NCBI GenBank assembly: GCA_944333375.1
Contig: CALVKX010000040.1
Coordinates: forward strand, 1 to 12,287
Reading direction: 5' to 3'
DNA from: an uncultured Eubacteriales bacterium
Lineage (GTDB): Bacteria > Bacillota_A > Clostridia > Christensenellales > Aristaeellaceae
Length of the DNA stretch: 12,287 bases
Shown here one piece after another: positions 1 through 6,672 of the stretch (its first letter is position 1; the number at the start of each line of letters is the position of its first letter). The position numbers and the translations under genes are program-made. A model generated the notes under the pieces. The model worked only from the letters and a program-made list of their open reading frames with translations, ran no database searches and had not been told where the DNA came from.

Positions 1-440
1 TGAATTCGCTTGAGGAGATCAACGGCTATTTCCTCAGCCGCTTTGCTCAGATGACCGAAAAGGTGCGCCAGGACCGTAAAAACCGCCAGGGCCAGCTGCT
101 GGACGAGGTGCTGCGCGTGATTCAAAGCCGCTACACCGATTCGGACCTGAGCCTGCAAACCCTGGCGGATGCCTTTCATATGTCGCCGGCCTATCTGGGC
201 AGGCTTTTCCGGCAGGCGCAGGGGCAGTCCGTGGCGGACTGCATCACCGGCCTGCGGGTCGAGGAAGCCAAAAGGCTGCTGAGAGAAACGGATATCAAAA
301 TCAAGGACTTCGGCCCCATGATCGGCGTGGAAAACGTGCAGTACTTCTTTGTGCAGTTCAAGCAGGCCACCGGTATGACCCCAAAGCAGTACCGCGTACG
401 CAGCCGGAGAACGGACGGCCGGGAGAATCAGTCCCCCTGA
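1..440 (+). CDS. AraC-family transcriptional regulator, C-terminal part (5' end outside window)
   Basis: The frame is open from base 3, and a methionine at position 51 lies inside the protein, so the gene starts left of the window. The last ~105 residues form an AraC/XylS DNA-binding domain with two helix-turn-helix units. The first contains SLQTLADAFHMSPAYLGRLF; the second ends in the signature YFFVQFKQATGMTPKQYR. This domain binds promoter DNA as a transcription regulator. In Bacillota such a C-terminal domain is often joined to a receiver domain (YesN type) or a sugar-binding cupin, but the partner here cannot be seen. The short basic tail after the domain (RSRRTDGRENQSP) overlaps the end of the convergent mutase gene by 13 bp. 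Family assignment is firm; target and ligand are unknown. Confidence 0.9.
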   Translation, partial: NSLEEINGYFLSRFAQMTEKVRQDRKNRQGQLLDEVLRVIQSRYTDSDLSLQTLADAFHMSPAYLGRLFRQAQGQSVADCITGLRVEEAKRLLRETDIKIKDFGPMIGVENVQYFFVQFKQATGMTPKQYRVRSRRTDGRENQSP

Positions 441-2008
441 CCGCAGGGCGTACCTGTGCCCAGCACCATGGCGTCGTACGCCTTTTTGACCTTGTCATAG
501 TTTCCATCACGGTCCAACGCCAGGCCACGTCCCACGCCGTCTGCGATCTGCCCCGCTCCGATGCGGTTCAGCTCCCCCTCCAATTCCCGCAGAAGCTGCG
601 GGGCGCTTCCGGGTTCAGTGCTTCGGCCGTCAAAAATGATGTGCAAAAACACCTTTTCCAGGCCGGCTTCCTTTGCCATGCGCACCAGCGCCAGCGGATA
701 GTCGATGGATCCGTGGGAGGAGGCGCGCGTCAGATAGGACAGCAGATGCAGGGCTGCATGCCTGTCCCGGGCACGCTCGGCCATCTCAACGAAAACGGGG
801 TTTGCGGCGAAGGTTCCGTCCGCCATCGCGCTTTCCAGGCGCATATCATCCTGCGGCACCGTACGCCCTGCCCCAAGGTTCATATGTCCCGCCTCGGAGT
901 TGCCCGCCTTGCCTGCGCAAAGGCCCACCGCCTCGCCCGAGGCGTCCAGCCTGGAAGAGGGATAGCGACCGAGCAGTTCATCCCAGTAGGGCGTTTTGGC
1001 CAAATGGATGGCGTCGTTATCGTCCTTTGTCCCAAGGCCCCACCCGTCCAGAATCATCAGCAATACCCGGCGTTCTCCGCCATAGTCGTGATCGGGGGTG
1101 AGGGTTTGCCCCGTCATCACGCCGGGTTTGGGAATTCCCATCGCATGCAGCACCGTTGGCGCCACATCCGCCAGGATGCCGTCGCGGGCGGCTACGCCCT
1201 GCCGCGTTCGAGGGTCCAACGCCAGAAAGGGAACCTGATTGCGGGTATGCGCCACATGCGGCTGACCGTTTGGGCGACAAAGCGTTTCGATATTGCCGTG
1301 ATCGGCGGTAATCAGCACCACATAGTCTTTTGCGAGGGCGTCGTGCACCAGCGTCTTGAGGTGGCTGCTGACCGCCTCCGCCGCCCTGAGCTTGGCTTCC
1401 GTGCTGGAGGTATGGCCAATCACGTCGCCGTTGGCAAAGTTGACGACGATAAAATCCGCCTCCCCCAATCCCTTTCGGGCCCGTTCAACCACTTGGGGCA
1501 GGCTGAGGGCCGGAACCGTGTCGAAGGGCACGCCCCTTGGCGACGGGACGCAAACATCCGTTTCTCCGTCAAAGGGCTCGTTTCGCCCGCCGTTGAAGAA
1601 GAACGTGACATGGGCGTATTTTTCGGATTCGGCACAATGCAGCTGGGTCTTCCCATGCTCACTGAGCACCTGCGCCAGCGGCTTTTCCACCCGGGCGGGC
1701 GCAAAGGCCACCGGCAGATGCTTGAATTTGTCGTGGTACAGGGTAAGAATACAAAAGTCCAGATGTGGCAGGAATCTGCGTTCTACCGCGGAAAAATCGG
1801 GATCAACAAACATGTCCGTCAGTTCGATTTCCCGCTCTCCCCGCCTGCAGCAGAATATAACCGCATCTCCATCTCCAATGGTGCCAACCGGCCGCCCCGA
1901 TCCGTCCACCCGGACCATCGGCTCCAGATAATAGTCGGTTTGTCCCTGCTGATAGGCTTTTTCAACCGCGCGAGCCAGTTCAGCCCCGCCGTGTGAGATG
2001 GTGTTCAA
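428..2008 (-). CDS. gpmI: Circularly permuted 2,3-bisphosphoglycerate-independent phosphoglycerate mutase homologue
   Basis: This 526-residue protein has the sequence of cofactor-independent phosphoglycerate mutase (3-phosphoglycerate to 2-phosphoglycerate, glycolysis; usual length about 510) in the wrong order. Residues ~13-302 match the normal C-terminal half: AVEKAYQQGQTD, EKYAHVTFFFNGG (Lys130), NFANGDVIGH (Asp195, His199), TADHGN (Asp236, His237), PHVAHT (His254) and MTGQTL. A linker of about 11 residues (TPDHDYGGERR) follows. Residues ~314-519 are the normal N-terminal half: LLMILDGWG (Asp321), SGEAVGL, GNSEAGH (phosphoserine nucleophile Ser371), SHGSID (His432), DGR (Arg462), LDRD and KAYDAMVLG. 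Metal ligands and nucleophile are all present once. DGRD has become DGRS and the SDGG motif is lost. The start is a TTG with AAAGGAGG 9 nt upstream. It follows lysR by 23 bp, probably as one operon. Superfamily assignment is certain; catalytic activity is inferred. Confidence 0.88.
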   Translation of the reverse strand: MNTISHGGAELARAVEKAYQQGQTDYYLEPMVRVDGSGRPVGTIGDGDAVIFCCRRGEREIELTDMFVDPDFSAVERRFLPHLDFCILTLYHDKFKHLPVAFAPARVEKPLAQVLSEHGKTQLHCAESEKYAHVTFFFNGGRNEPFDGETDVCVPSPRGVPFDTVPALSLPQVVERARKGLGEADFIVVNFANGDVIGHTSSTEAKLRAAEAVSSHLKTLVHDALAKDYVVLITADHGNIETLCRPNGQPHVAHTRNQVPFLALDPRTRQGVAARDGILADVAPTVLHAMGIPKPGVMTGQTLTPDHDYGGERRVLLMILDGWGLGTKDDNDAIHLAKTPYWDELLGRYPSSRLDASGEAVGLCAGKAGNSEAGHMNLGAGRTVPQDDMRLESAMADGTFAANPVFVEMAERARDRHAALHLLSYLTRASSHGSIDYPLALVRMAKEAGLEKVFLHIIFDGRSTEPGSAPQLLRELEGELNRIGAGQIADGVGRGLALDRDGNYDKVKKAYDAMVLGTGTPCGQGD

Positions 2009-2031
2009 GGACGGGTTCCTCCTTTCAATCG

Positions 2032-2934
2032 CTAGGGCTTTGGAGCATACAGCTCCTGCATGATATGAATGAGCGCTTTCTCCTCCCGGTTGAGCACGCG
2101 CTTTCGCACCTTGACGGCGTAGACCCAGCGCCGCAGGCTTAGCCCCTCAATGGGCCGGGAACGAAGCAGCCCCGCTCTTTCCTCCGCCGCTACGGACCGC
2201 ACCGAAAGGATGCCGATCCCCATGCCGCTGATGATTCCCTGCTTCACCGCCTGCGCTGTGCCCAGGTCCATCACATGTTGGAGCTTAAGCCCCGACTGCG
2301 CCAGCTTCTCCGTCACAAAGCGCCTGGTGGCAGACTGCTCCTGCGGCAGCAACAGCGGATAGCGAAGCAGCATGTCCGCCGTTACGGCGTCCACATCCAG
2401 CAGCGGGTGACGTGCCGGAAGCGCCAGCCGCATTTCATCCTCCGCTACGGGATAGCGGTCTATCGTCTGGCTGGCGAGCAGCTCGTCGGTTTCCGGCGCA
2501 AGGGCCAGGGAAATCTGCCCCTGCGACAGAAGCTGCGACAGGGCGGGCCAGAAATCAATGGTAAACATGATTTGCCGGTCCGGCGCGCCTTCCTTGTAGC
2601 GCGCCAGGGCCGCCGGCACCCAGTAGGTGCCGATAAAATTGGTCGCGCCAAAGGCCAGGCTTTGGTTTTCCGCAAGGCGCAGGCGGTAAAGCGTTGCGCG
2701 AAGCTGGCGGCAGTCCTCCAGATACCTTTCACCAAAGGCGTATACGGCTTTGCCGCTTTCGCTCAACACCAGCTTCTTTCCCTGCCGGAAAAACAGCTTG
2801 CAGCCAAGCTCGTCCTCCAACGCCATCACATGCTTGGATACCGCTGATTGCGAGCAGTACAGCTTTTGCGCCGCCACGGACATGCTGCCCGTTTCCACCA
2901 CGGTACAAAAGCTGGTTATCCTTTCGATATTCAT
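2032..2934 (-). CDS. LysR-type transcriptional regulator
   Basis: The 300-residue product has the normal LysR length. Residues 1-60 are the winged helix-turn-helix, with the family pattern FCTVVETGSMSVAAQKLYCS followed by QSAVSKHVMALEDELGCKLF. Residues ~90-295 form the two-lobed effector-binding domain, including GATNFIGTYWVPAALARY and GMGIGILSVRSV. It binds DNA as a dimer or tetramer and responds to a small molecule that cannot be named from sequence. The ATG start is preceded by GAGGGG at 8 nt. It lies 23 bp upstream of the permuted mutase on the same strand and is divergent from the beta-CASP hydrolase gene. LysR regulators typically control a divergent or adjacent gene, so either neighbour could be the target. 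The AT-rich intergenic stretch holds candidate operators. Family call is firm. Confidence 0.95.
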   Translation of the reverse strand: MNIERITSFCTVVETGSMSVAAQKLYCSQSAVSKHVMALEDELGCKLFFRQGKKLVLSESGKAVYAFGERYLEDCRQLRATLYRLRLAENQSLAFGATNFIGTYWVPAALARYKEGAPDRQIMFTIDFWPALSQLLSQGQISLALAPETDELLASQTIDRYPVAEDEMRLALPARHPLLDVDAVTADMLLRYPLLLPQEQSATRRFVTEKLAQSGLKLQHVMDLGTAQAVKQGIISGMGIGILSVRSVAAEERAGLLRSRPIEGLSLRRWVYAVKVRKRVLNREEKALIHIMQELYAPKP

Positions 2935-2990
2935 GCTCTCTTCCCCTCTCTTTCGACCATTCCGCTTTTCCTTCGAATCATGACATATTG

Positions 2991-3026
2991 GAATAATGAT
3001 AAACAGAATAATATGCTATAATTATT
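2991..3026 (+). promoter_or_regulatory. Extended -10 promoter of the beta-CASP gene with an overlapping AT-rich dyad (candidate LysR operator)
   Basis: An extended -10 element, TG-C-TATAAT, lies at 3014-3022 pointing to the plus strand; no convincing -35 hexamer is seen 17 bp upstream. The -10 sits inside an inverted repeat, AATAAT (3007-3012) and ATTATT (3021-3026), 8 bp apart. A further GAATAAT copy at 2991-2997 is 15 bp left of the GAATAAT at 3006-3012. Interrupted AT-rich dyads like this are typical of LysR-family sites, and the divergent gene encodes a LysR regulator. The promoter is seen; the operator is inferred. Confidence 0.55.
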
Positions 3027-3093
3027 TCTGTTCCTTTTATTCTATTATATTTTGTACTTTAATACAAGATTGGACAAGGGGTGTGCGGCACGT

Positions 3094-4350
3094 ATGGAAG
3101 GCGCGGTATCCTCTTTGCAGCCGAACGGCGGAAAGGTTCGTGCCCTGGGCGGCAGCGGCGAAAACGGAAGGAACTGTTTTTTGCTCGAAACACCGGCTGG
3201 CAACCTGCTCATGGATTGCGGCGTAAAGCGGGAAATCACGGAGGACTGGCGGGATGCCTATCCGGCTTTGACCGCGGACATCGCCAAAAGCCTCAGCGCG
3301 GTTTTCCTTTCGCACAGTCACGAGGATCATTGCGCCGCGCTGCCTTACCTGCATGCGCTTGGTTACCGGGGAGCGATTTATGCCTCGCCCGAGACCATTG
3401 AGGCCACGCCCCGCATGATCCACAAGTGGATGGCGTATGCGCAGTCCCATGGGTGTTCTTTGCCCTACGGCGAGGCAGACGTGGCTGGCCTGCATTTTTG
3501 CCCGCTGCAAACGGGCGAGGGGAAGATGGGGCCATTTTCGGTGTTGACGGGCCGCAGCGGACATACCGTCGGCAGCCTGTGGGCGGCGCTGAAATGGCGT
3601 GCGGAGGGCGATCCGCTGTTCTATTCCGGGGATCTGTGTCTGTGCTCGCATACGCTGGCGACAGATCAGCCCCCCCGGTGCGGCGCCGCCGTGCTGGACG
3701 CCGCCTACGCCGGGCAGGCCCTTGACCAGGCGGGTCAGTATGCTGCGCTGGAGGCGTTTGTTGCCCGGGCCGCCGCGCGGGGTGGCCGCGTGCTGTTGCC
3801 TGTCCCCTCGCAAGGGCGCGGATGCGATATGCTGCTGTACCTTGCCAAGCGTTTCCCTCACCTGCCGGTTTGGGCCGAGGACGCCCTCGTGCGCAGCTGC
3901 GAGGCACTGTTGCGCCAGTCCACATGGATCAGGGGAGATTTGGAGGGGCGCTCTGCGCTTGCTCAGGTGAAACGAGTATGCACGCCGGCGGACCGTGCCC
4001 AGGCCTGCGCCTGCGCGCCGTGTCTTTGCTTTACCACCGACGGGATGCTCACCACTGCGGAAAGCCGGTTTTACCTGGAGGCCTTTGGCAGCGATCCGGC
4101 CAGTTGCGCCGTCATCACGGGGCACGCCGCACAGGGCACGCCTGCTGCCAATCTGCTGACCCCCGGGTGGTGCGTCGAAAACAGCATCGCCATGCAGACG
4201 GAAAAAATCACCATCAAAGTCCATGCCGATGACGAAGATGTCTTGTCGGTTTGCCGGCGGCTGGGTACCCGCCAGGTATTGCTTTTTCACGCGCCGGCCG
4301 CATGCTGTGCCGGTCTGTATGAGGCTATCGCGCATCTGGGCGACAGCTGA
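3094..4350 (+). CDS. Beta-CASP metallo-beta-lactamase-fold hydrolase (RNase-like)
   Basis: The 418-residue product belongs to the metallo-beta-lactamase fold with a beta-CASP insertion, the family of CPSF73 and RNase J nucleases. Visible motifs: GGSGENGRNCFLL near the N terminus; zinc-binding LSHSHEDH (His74, His76, Asp78, His79); SGHTVGS (His157); SGD (Asp180); LDAAY as motif A (Asp202); LPVPSQGRG and TTDGMLTT in the cap domain; VITGHAAQGT; and C-terminal VHADDED plus LLFHAPA supplying further histidines. All catalytic positions look intact, so it is probably an active zinc-dependent hydrolase, most likely on RNA. Substrate is unknown, and it lacks the C-terminal domain and length of RNase J. 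ATG 3094 is preferred, with AAGGGG 12 nt upstream; in-frame TTG codons at 3052 and 3070 lack a good ribosome binding site. It is divergent from lysR. Confidence 0.85.
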   Translation: MEGAVSSLQPNGGKVRALGGSGENGRNCFLLETPAGNLLMDCGVKREITEDWRDAYPALTADIAKSLSAVFLSHSHEDHCAALPYLHALGYRGAIYASPETIEATPRMIHKWMAYAQSHGCSLPYGEADVAGLHFCPLQTGEGKMGPFSVLTGRSGHTVGSLWAALKWRAEGDPLFYSGDLCLCSHTLATDQPPRCGAAVLDAAYAGQALDQAGQYAALEAFVARAAARGGRVLLPVPSQGRGCDMLLYLAKRFPHLPVWAEDALVRSCEALLRQSTWIRGDLEGRSALAQVKRVCTPADRAQACACAPCLCFTTDGMLTTAESRFYLEAFGSDPASCAVITGHAAQGTPAANLLTPGWCVENSIAMQTEKITIKVHADDEDVLSVCRRLGTRQVLLFHAPAACCAGLYEAIAHLGDS

Positions 4351-4521
4351 ACACCTTTTATCAGAAATAGCGGCATGCGTTAACCGGCTCGTTGGAGCCC
4401 ATCGTCACGGAGCCGCCTCTCAGGCTGCCTCCAGCCTGCGCCTTGTCCCGTCAAAACGGCGCACTCGCTCTGCCAAATGGTGAGGCACGAAGCAAACGGC
4501 CAGGCCGATAAAGGTTGAAAT
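4351..4521. other. Intergenic region between convergent genes, with two perfect hairpins
   Basis: This gap separates the 3' ends of the beta-CASP gene and the phosphodiesterase gene. It holds GGCTC-GTTG-GAGCC (4386-4399) and CAGGCTG-CCTC-CAGCCTG (4421-4438). Neither is followed by a T-tract on either strand, so they are not standard intrinsic terminators, though they might slow convergent polymerases or protect 3' ends. No convincing gene is seen. Confidence 0.4.
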
Positions 4522-5343
4522 TCAAGTTATACGAGTTCCTGCGCGCATGTGCTCACTCAGGGGTAGGCCCAGCAGAGAGCACAGCAGCGGGGCCACATCC
4601 AGTGTGGTGAGCGGTTCCTCCCGAGAAAAATCTCCGCACGTCACCTGCGGGGAAAGGATGTACAGTGCCGTTTCCCGCTGAATGGGTTCGTTGCCCTCAT
4701 GCAATCCCAAGAGATCCATGCCGTGATCTCCGACGACCACCAGCTGATAACCATCCTCGCGCCATTGCTCGTATTTCATCGCCATCAGGTCGCAGCAGCG
4801 GGCCGCCTCCCTGGCGTATTCACGGGAACCAGCCCCGTGTTTATGCCCCATATCGTCCACGCCCATGGGATGGATCATCAAAAAATCCGGCCGATAGGCT
4901 TGCCGGAGAAACTCGCCATCTGCAAACAGATGAGAATCCGGGTACTCATCCTCGCTGTAGAAGATGCCATGCATGATATCACCGGAACCCTCCAGACAAT
5001 AGCGATCCCTGAAAAGGTCAAAGGGAAGCGGCCGGTCGCCATAAAGTTCCAGCAGCCAGTCATATCCTGCGCAGGCATTTACCAGGCCGGCTTGCTTGGT
5101 GATGGAAAACAGATTGGGAAAGCGGCTTCGGCGGCAGGTGTTGTTTGAGGTGACGCCATGGCGAAAAACCGCAACGCCGGTCAAAAGCGTTTCGTACATC
5201 GGCCTGGAGATGGCTGGAAGCTGACCGATCAGGCGGTATTTGGCTGCCTGCCCCGCCTCCGTCATGTGCTCCAGAAATCCAAAATGCTTGGTGGCTGTAT
5301 CCAGGCCCAGGGCATCCACCAGGACAAAAATCAGTTTCTGCAT
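4522..5343 (-). CDS. Alkaline-phosphatase-superfamily phosphodiesterase / nucleotide pyrophosphatase-like protein
   Basis: The 273-residue product has the metal-binding pattern of type I phosphodiesterase/nucleotide pyrophosphatase proteins. In order: LIFVLVDALGLD (Asp10); AISRPMYETLLTGV, where Ser46 sits at the nucleophile position; GVDDMGHKHG (Asp163, His167); VVVGDHGMD (Asp206, His207); and LHEGNEP (His215). It therefore probably hydrolyses a phosphate mono- or diester using two divalent metals; the natural substrate is not predictable. No signal peptide is seen, so a cytoplasmic location is inferred. It is shorter than many relatives but all ligand motifs are present. The ATG start has AAAGGG 9 nt upstream. 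A well-formed promoter lies at 5786-5814, so the transcript probably also crosses the doubtful small frame at 5728-5480. The permuted mutase is a second, distant member of the same superfamily within 5 kb. Confidence 0.85.
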   Translation of the reverse strand: MQKLIFVLVDALGLDTATKHFGFLEHMTEAGQAAKYRLIGQLPAISRPMYETLLTGVAVFRHGVTSNNTCRRSRFPNLFSITKQAGLVNACAGYDWLLELYGDRPLPFDLFRDRYCLEGSGDIMHGIFYSEDEYPDSHLFADGEFLRQAYRPDFLMIHPMGVDDMGHKHGAGSREYAREAARCCDLMAMKYEQWREDGYQLVVVGDHGMDLLGLHEGNEPIQRETALYILSPQVTCGDFSREEPLTTLDVAPLLCSLLGLPLSEHMRAGTRIT

Positions 5344-5479
5344 AAAGACTGGCCCTTTCGCAAGTAGACTTTCCGTTCCGCATCGGCTGTGAAGAATAAC
5401 GCAGGGAACCGGCGGTGGGCCGGTTTCCAGAAGCCGCCAGTGGCTGATTCGCCCGGCGGGCGTTTACCCCTCAGGCGCC

Positions 5480-5728
5480 TCAGTGCATCAGAGGCACGGC
5501 CGCTTCTTTACACGGCGTGGCAATCTGCCGGCAGGCGGTGGAGAACCGCTTCACATCATCCGCGGGAATCGCGTTTCCATACAGCTGGTCAGGCAGTATG
5601 GATGAACATTGCCCATATTCCCGCCCATGCCATACGCTGCGCACAGCACTTCCACCCACAGGCAATGCAAGTCCCCGTGAGAGAATCAGGGAAACCATTT
5701 TTCCATCTAAACCTTCTCCTTCCGACAT
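5480..5728 (-). pseudogene. Doubtful 82-codon reading frame, possibly the remnant of a decayed gene
   Basis: An open frame of 82 codons follows a good promoter with a leader of about 50 nt. I do not recognise the product, which contains LILSRGLALPVGGSAVRSVW and GNAIPADDVKRF. Its ATG (5728) lacks a ribosome binding site. The best ribosome binding site, AAGGAGAAGG at 5712-5721, instead serves an ATG at 5706 in another frame, which reads only MEKWFP before a TGA (5688-5686). Beyond that stop the same frame stays open to 5565 or so and looks protein-like (GMGGNMGNVH). This mixture of a strong start signal and an immediate stop suggests a gene broken by mutation, but a short genuine gene in the 82-codon frame is not excluded. 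Confidence 0.3.
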
Positions 5729-5785
5729 GGTGTTTTTTCATGCCATTCCGCGCTTGAACAATTTGAACCGCTTTATTATAGCCTT

Positions 5786-5814
5786 ACTATAAAAAAAGCC
5801 GATGCGAAAGTCAA
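5786..5814 (-). promoter_or_regulatory. Sigma-A-type promoter, minus strand
   Basis: Reading the minus strand, TTGACT (5814-5809) and TATAGT (5791-5786) are separated by exactly 17 bp. Transcription would start near 5779 and run into the doubtful frame at 5728 and then the phosphodiesterase gene at 5343. A second -10-like TATAAT lies about 6 bp further downstream (around 5780) but is not spaced to a -35. Confidence 0.6.
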
Positions 5815-5961
5815 TATTTCCATATTATTTGGACCGCGCGACATGATTGATCCCGTTTTTTATGGAAAAACACGATTCACGAAGTTGAAAGGGCCGCTCG
5901 CCGAATCTCTTTGCCGGTTTGCCAAACGCGTCTCAAAAGCAAACCCGACGCGAAAAGGCAT
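5815..5961. other. Intergenic stretch without recognised content
   Basis: Between the promoter at 5814 and the tRNA terminator at 5962 I find no frame of convincing length, no RNA gene and no repeat. Base composition is mixed, with an AT-rich left part. Confidence 0.5.
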
Positions 5962-6004
5962 CCGAAAGAAAGAACGCACTTAACCCATAATCAAGTGCGT
6001 TCTT
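5962..6004 (-). terminator. Rho-independent terminator of tRNA-Leu(UAA)
   Basis: A perfect 12-bp stem, AAGAACGCACTT (5970-5981) with AAGTGCGTTCTT (5993-6004), encloses an 11-nt loop. On the minus strand it is followed by the T-rich run TTCTTTCTTTC. It begins 4 nt after the tRNA CCA end. Confidence 0.8.
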
Positions 6005-6008
6005 AAGG

Positions 6009-6093
6009 TGGTGCTGAAAGCGGGACTCGAACCCGCACGCCCAGAGGACAGGAGATTTTAAGTCTCCGGCGTCTGCCATTCCGCCATTTCAGC
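6009..6093 (-). tRNA. tRNA-Leu, anticodon TAA
   Basis: The minus strand folds as an 85-nt class II tRNA. The acceptor stem is GCTGAAA/TTTCAGC with discriminator A and an encoded CCA. The anticodon arm is GGAGA-CTTAAAA-TCTCC, giving anticodon TAA (6060-6058). The D-arm sequence TGGCGGAATGGCAGACGC and the long variable arm are typical of leucine tRNAs, and the T-arm has GGTTCGAGTCCC. It should read UUA and UUG codons. Its own promoter is at 6106-6134. Confidence 0.96.
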
Positions 6094-6105
6094 GATTCCG
6101 TTCGT

Positions 6106-6134
6106 ATTATCCCGCAAAAAGATGCGGAAGTCAA
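6106..6134 (-). promoter_or_regulatory. Promoter of tRNA-Leu(UAA)
   Basis: On the minus strand TTGACT (6134-6129) and GATAAT (6111-6106) are 17 bp apart. The predicted start near 6099 lies just before the tRNA 5' end at 6093. The -35 and first spacer bases (TTGACTTCCGCATC) match 13 of 14 bases of the promoter at 5814. Confidence 0.7.
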
Positions 6135-6153
6135 GCCGGAATTGGAAGCGGGC

Positions 6154-6672
6154 TCAGGGAACGGAATCGAGCCGGACCGGCACGGGCGAAACCTGCAAAA
6201 GCGCAAGCACGCGGTCCCAGAAAACCTGCTGGGAGAAAATGAGCGTCGCCGCGTTGTCGCAGGGGTGAAAGGCGATGCGGGGCGTATCCCGGATCCCGGG
6301 CTCATAGCAGAGGGTGATCTCATGCGCCTTGTCAAACCAGAGGCCCAGCGGGCTTACGCTTCCGCTGGTAAGGCGCAGACGCCCCTCCAGGTCCTCCTCG
6401 GGGGCAAAGCTCAGACGCGAAACGCCCAGCGCCTTGCTCACCACGGCGGTGCGAAAGGGCGTGTGCGGCTTTAGAAGCATCAGGTAGAAAAGGGTCTGCT
6501 GGCGGTTGCACAGCAGGATGTTTTTGCACATGGTCACATCGGGGCCGATGAAGGGCATGCGCAGGCAATCGTCAATGGTGTAGGCGCGGTCATGCTCGTA
6601 TAGCTCGTAGGGGATGCCCTCGCGGTCCAGAAGGGAGAGTATTTCACGCCGAATGGAAAGCGGTTCCGTCAT
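6154..6672 (-). CDS. Prolyl-tRNA editing protein, ProX/YbaK-EbsC family
   Basis: The 172-residue product matches free-standing aminoacyl-tRNA editing proteins of the YbaK/EbsC fold, ProX (PrdX) branch. These cytoplasmic proteins hydrolyse mischarged tRNA-Pro, mainly Ala-tRNA-Pro. Seen in the sequence: an N-terminal helix with LDREGIPYELYEHDRAYTID; the conserved lysine in MCKNILLCNRQQ followed by a hydrophobic strand FYLMLL; SKALGVSRLSFAPEEDL; a GSVSPLGL motif; and PCDNAATLIFS near the end. These are hallmark positions for the family and fill its usual length. ATG 6672 is chosen because AGGTGA lies 6 nt upstream; an adjacent in-frame TTG at 6675 would be too close. It is divergent from tex. 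The tRNA-Leu gene downstream has its own promoter, and no intrinsic terminator is seen between them. Confidence 0.9.
   Translation of the reverse strand: MTEPLSIRREILSLLDREGIPYELYEHDRAYTIDDCLRMPFIGPDVTMCKNILLCNRQQTLFYLMLLKPHTPFRTAVVSKALGVSRLSFAPEEDLEGRLRLTSGSVSPLGLWFDKAHEITLCYEPGIRDTPRIAFHPCDNAATLIFSQQVFWDRVLALLQVSPVPVRLDSVP

Noticed and set aside
641..1996. Long open frame (451 codons) antisense to the permuted mutase
   Set aside because: It mirrors the third-position GC bias of the mutase gene; the product shows no family pattern and its limits follow the real gene.
428..2008. Two adjacent partial mutase genes or a rearranged pseudogene
   Set aside because: The frame is continuous over 526 codons, each motif occurs once, and catalytic ligands are kept; a broken or duplicated gene would show stops, losses or repeats.
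3052..3093. Upstream TTG start for the beta-CASP gene
   Set aside because: No ribosome binding site precedes TTG 3052 or 3070, and the extra 14 residues do not belong to the fold.
3037..4335. 432-codon open frame antisense to the beta-CASP gene
   Set aside because: Arg/Gln/Gly-rich translation without motifs, opposite a gene with clear catalytic motifs; an artefact of GC-rich codon use.
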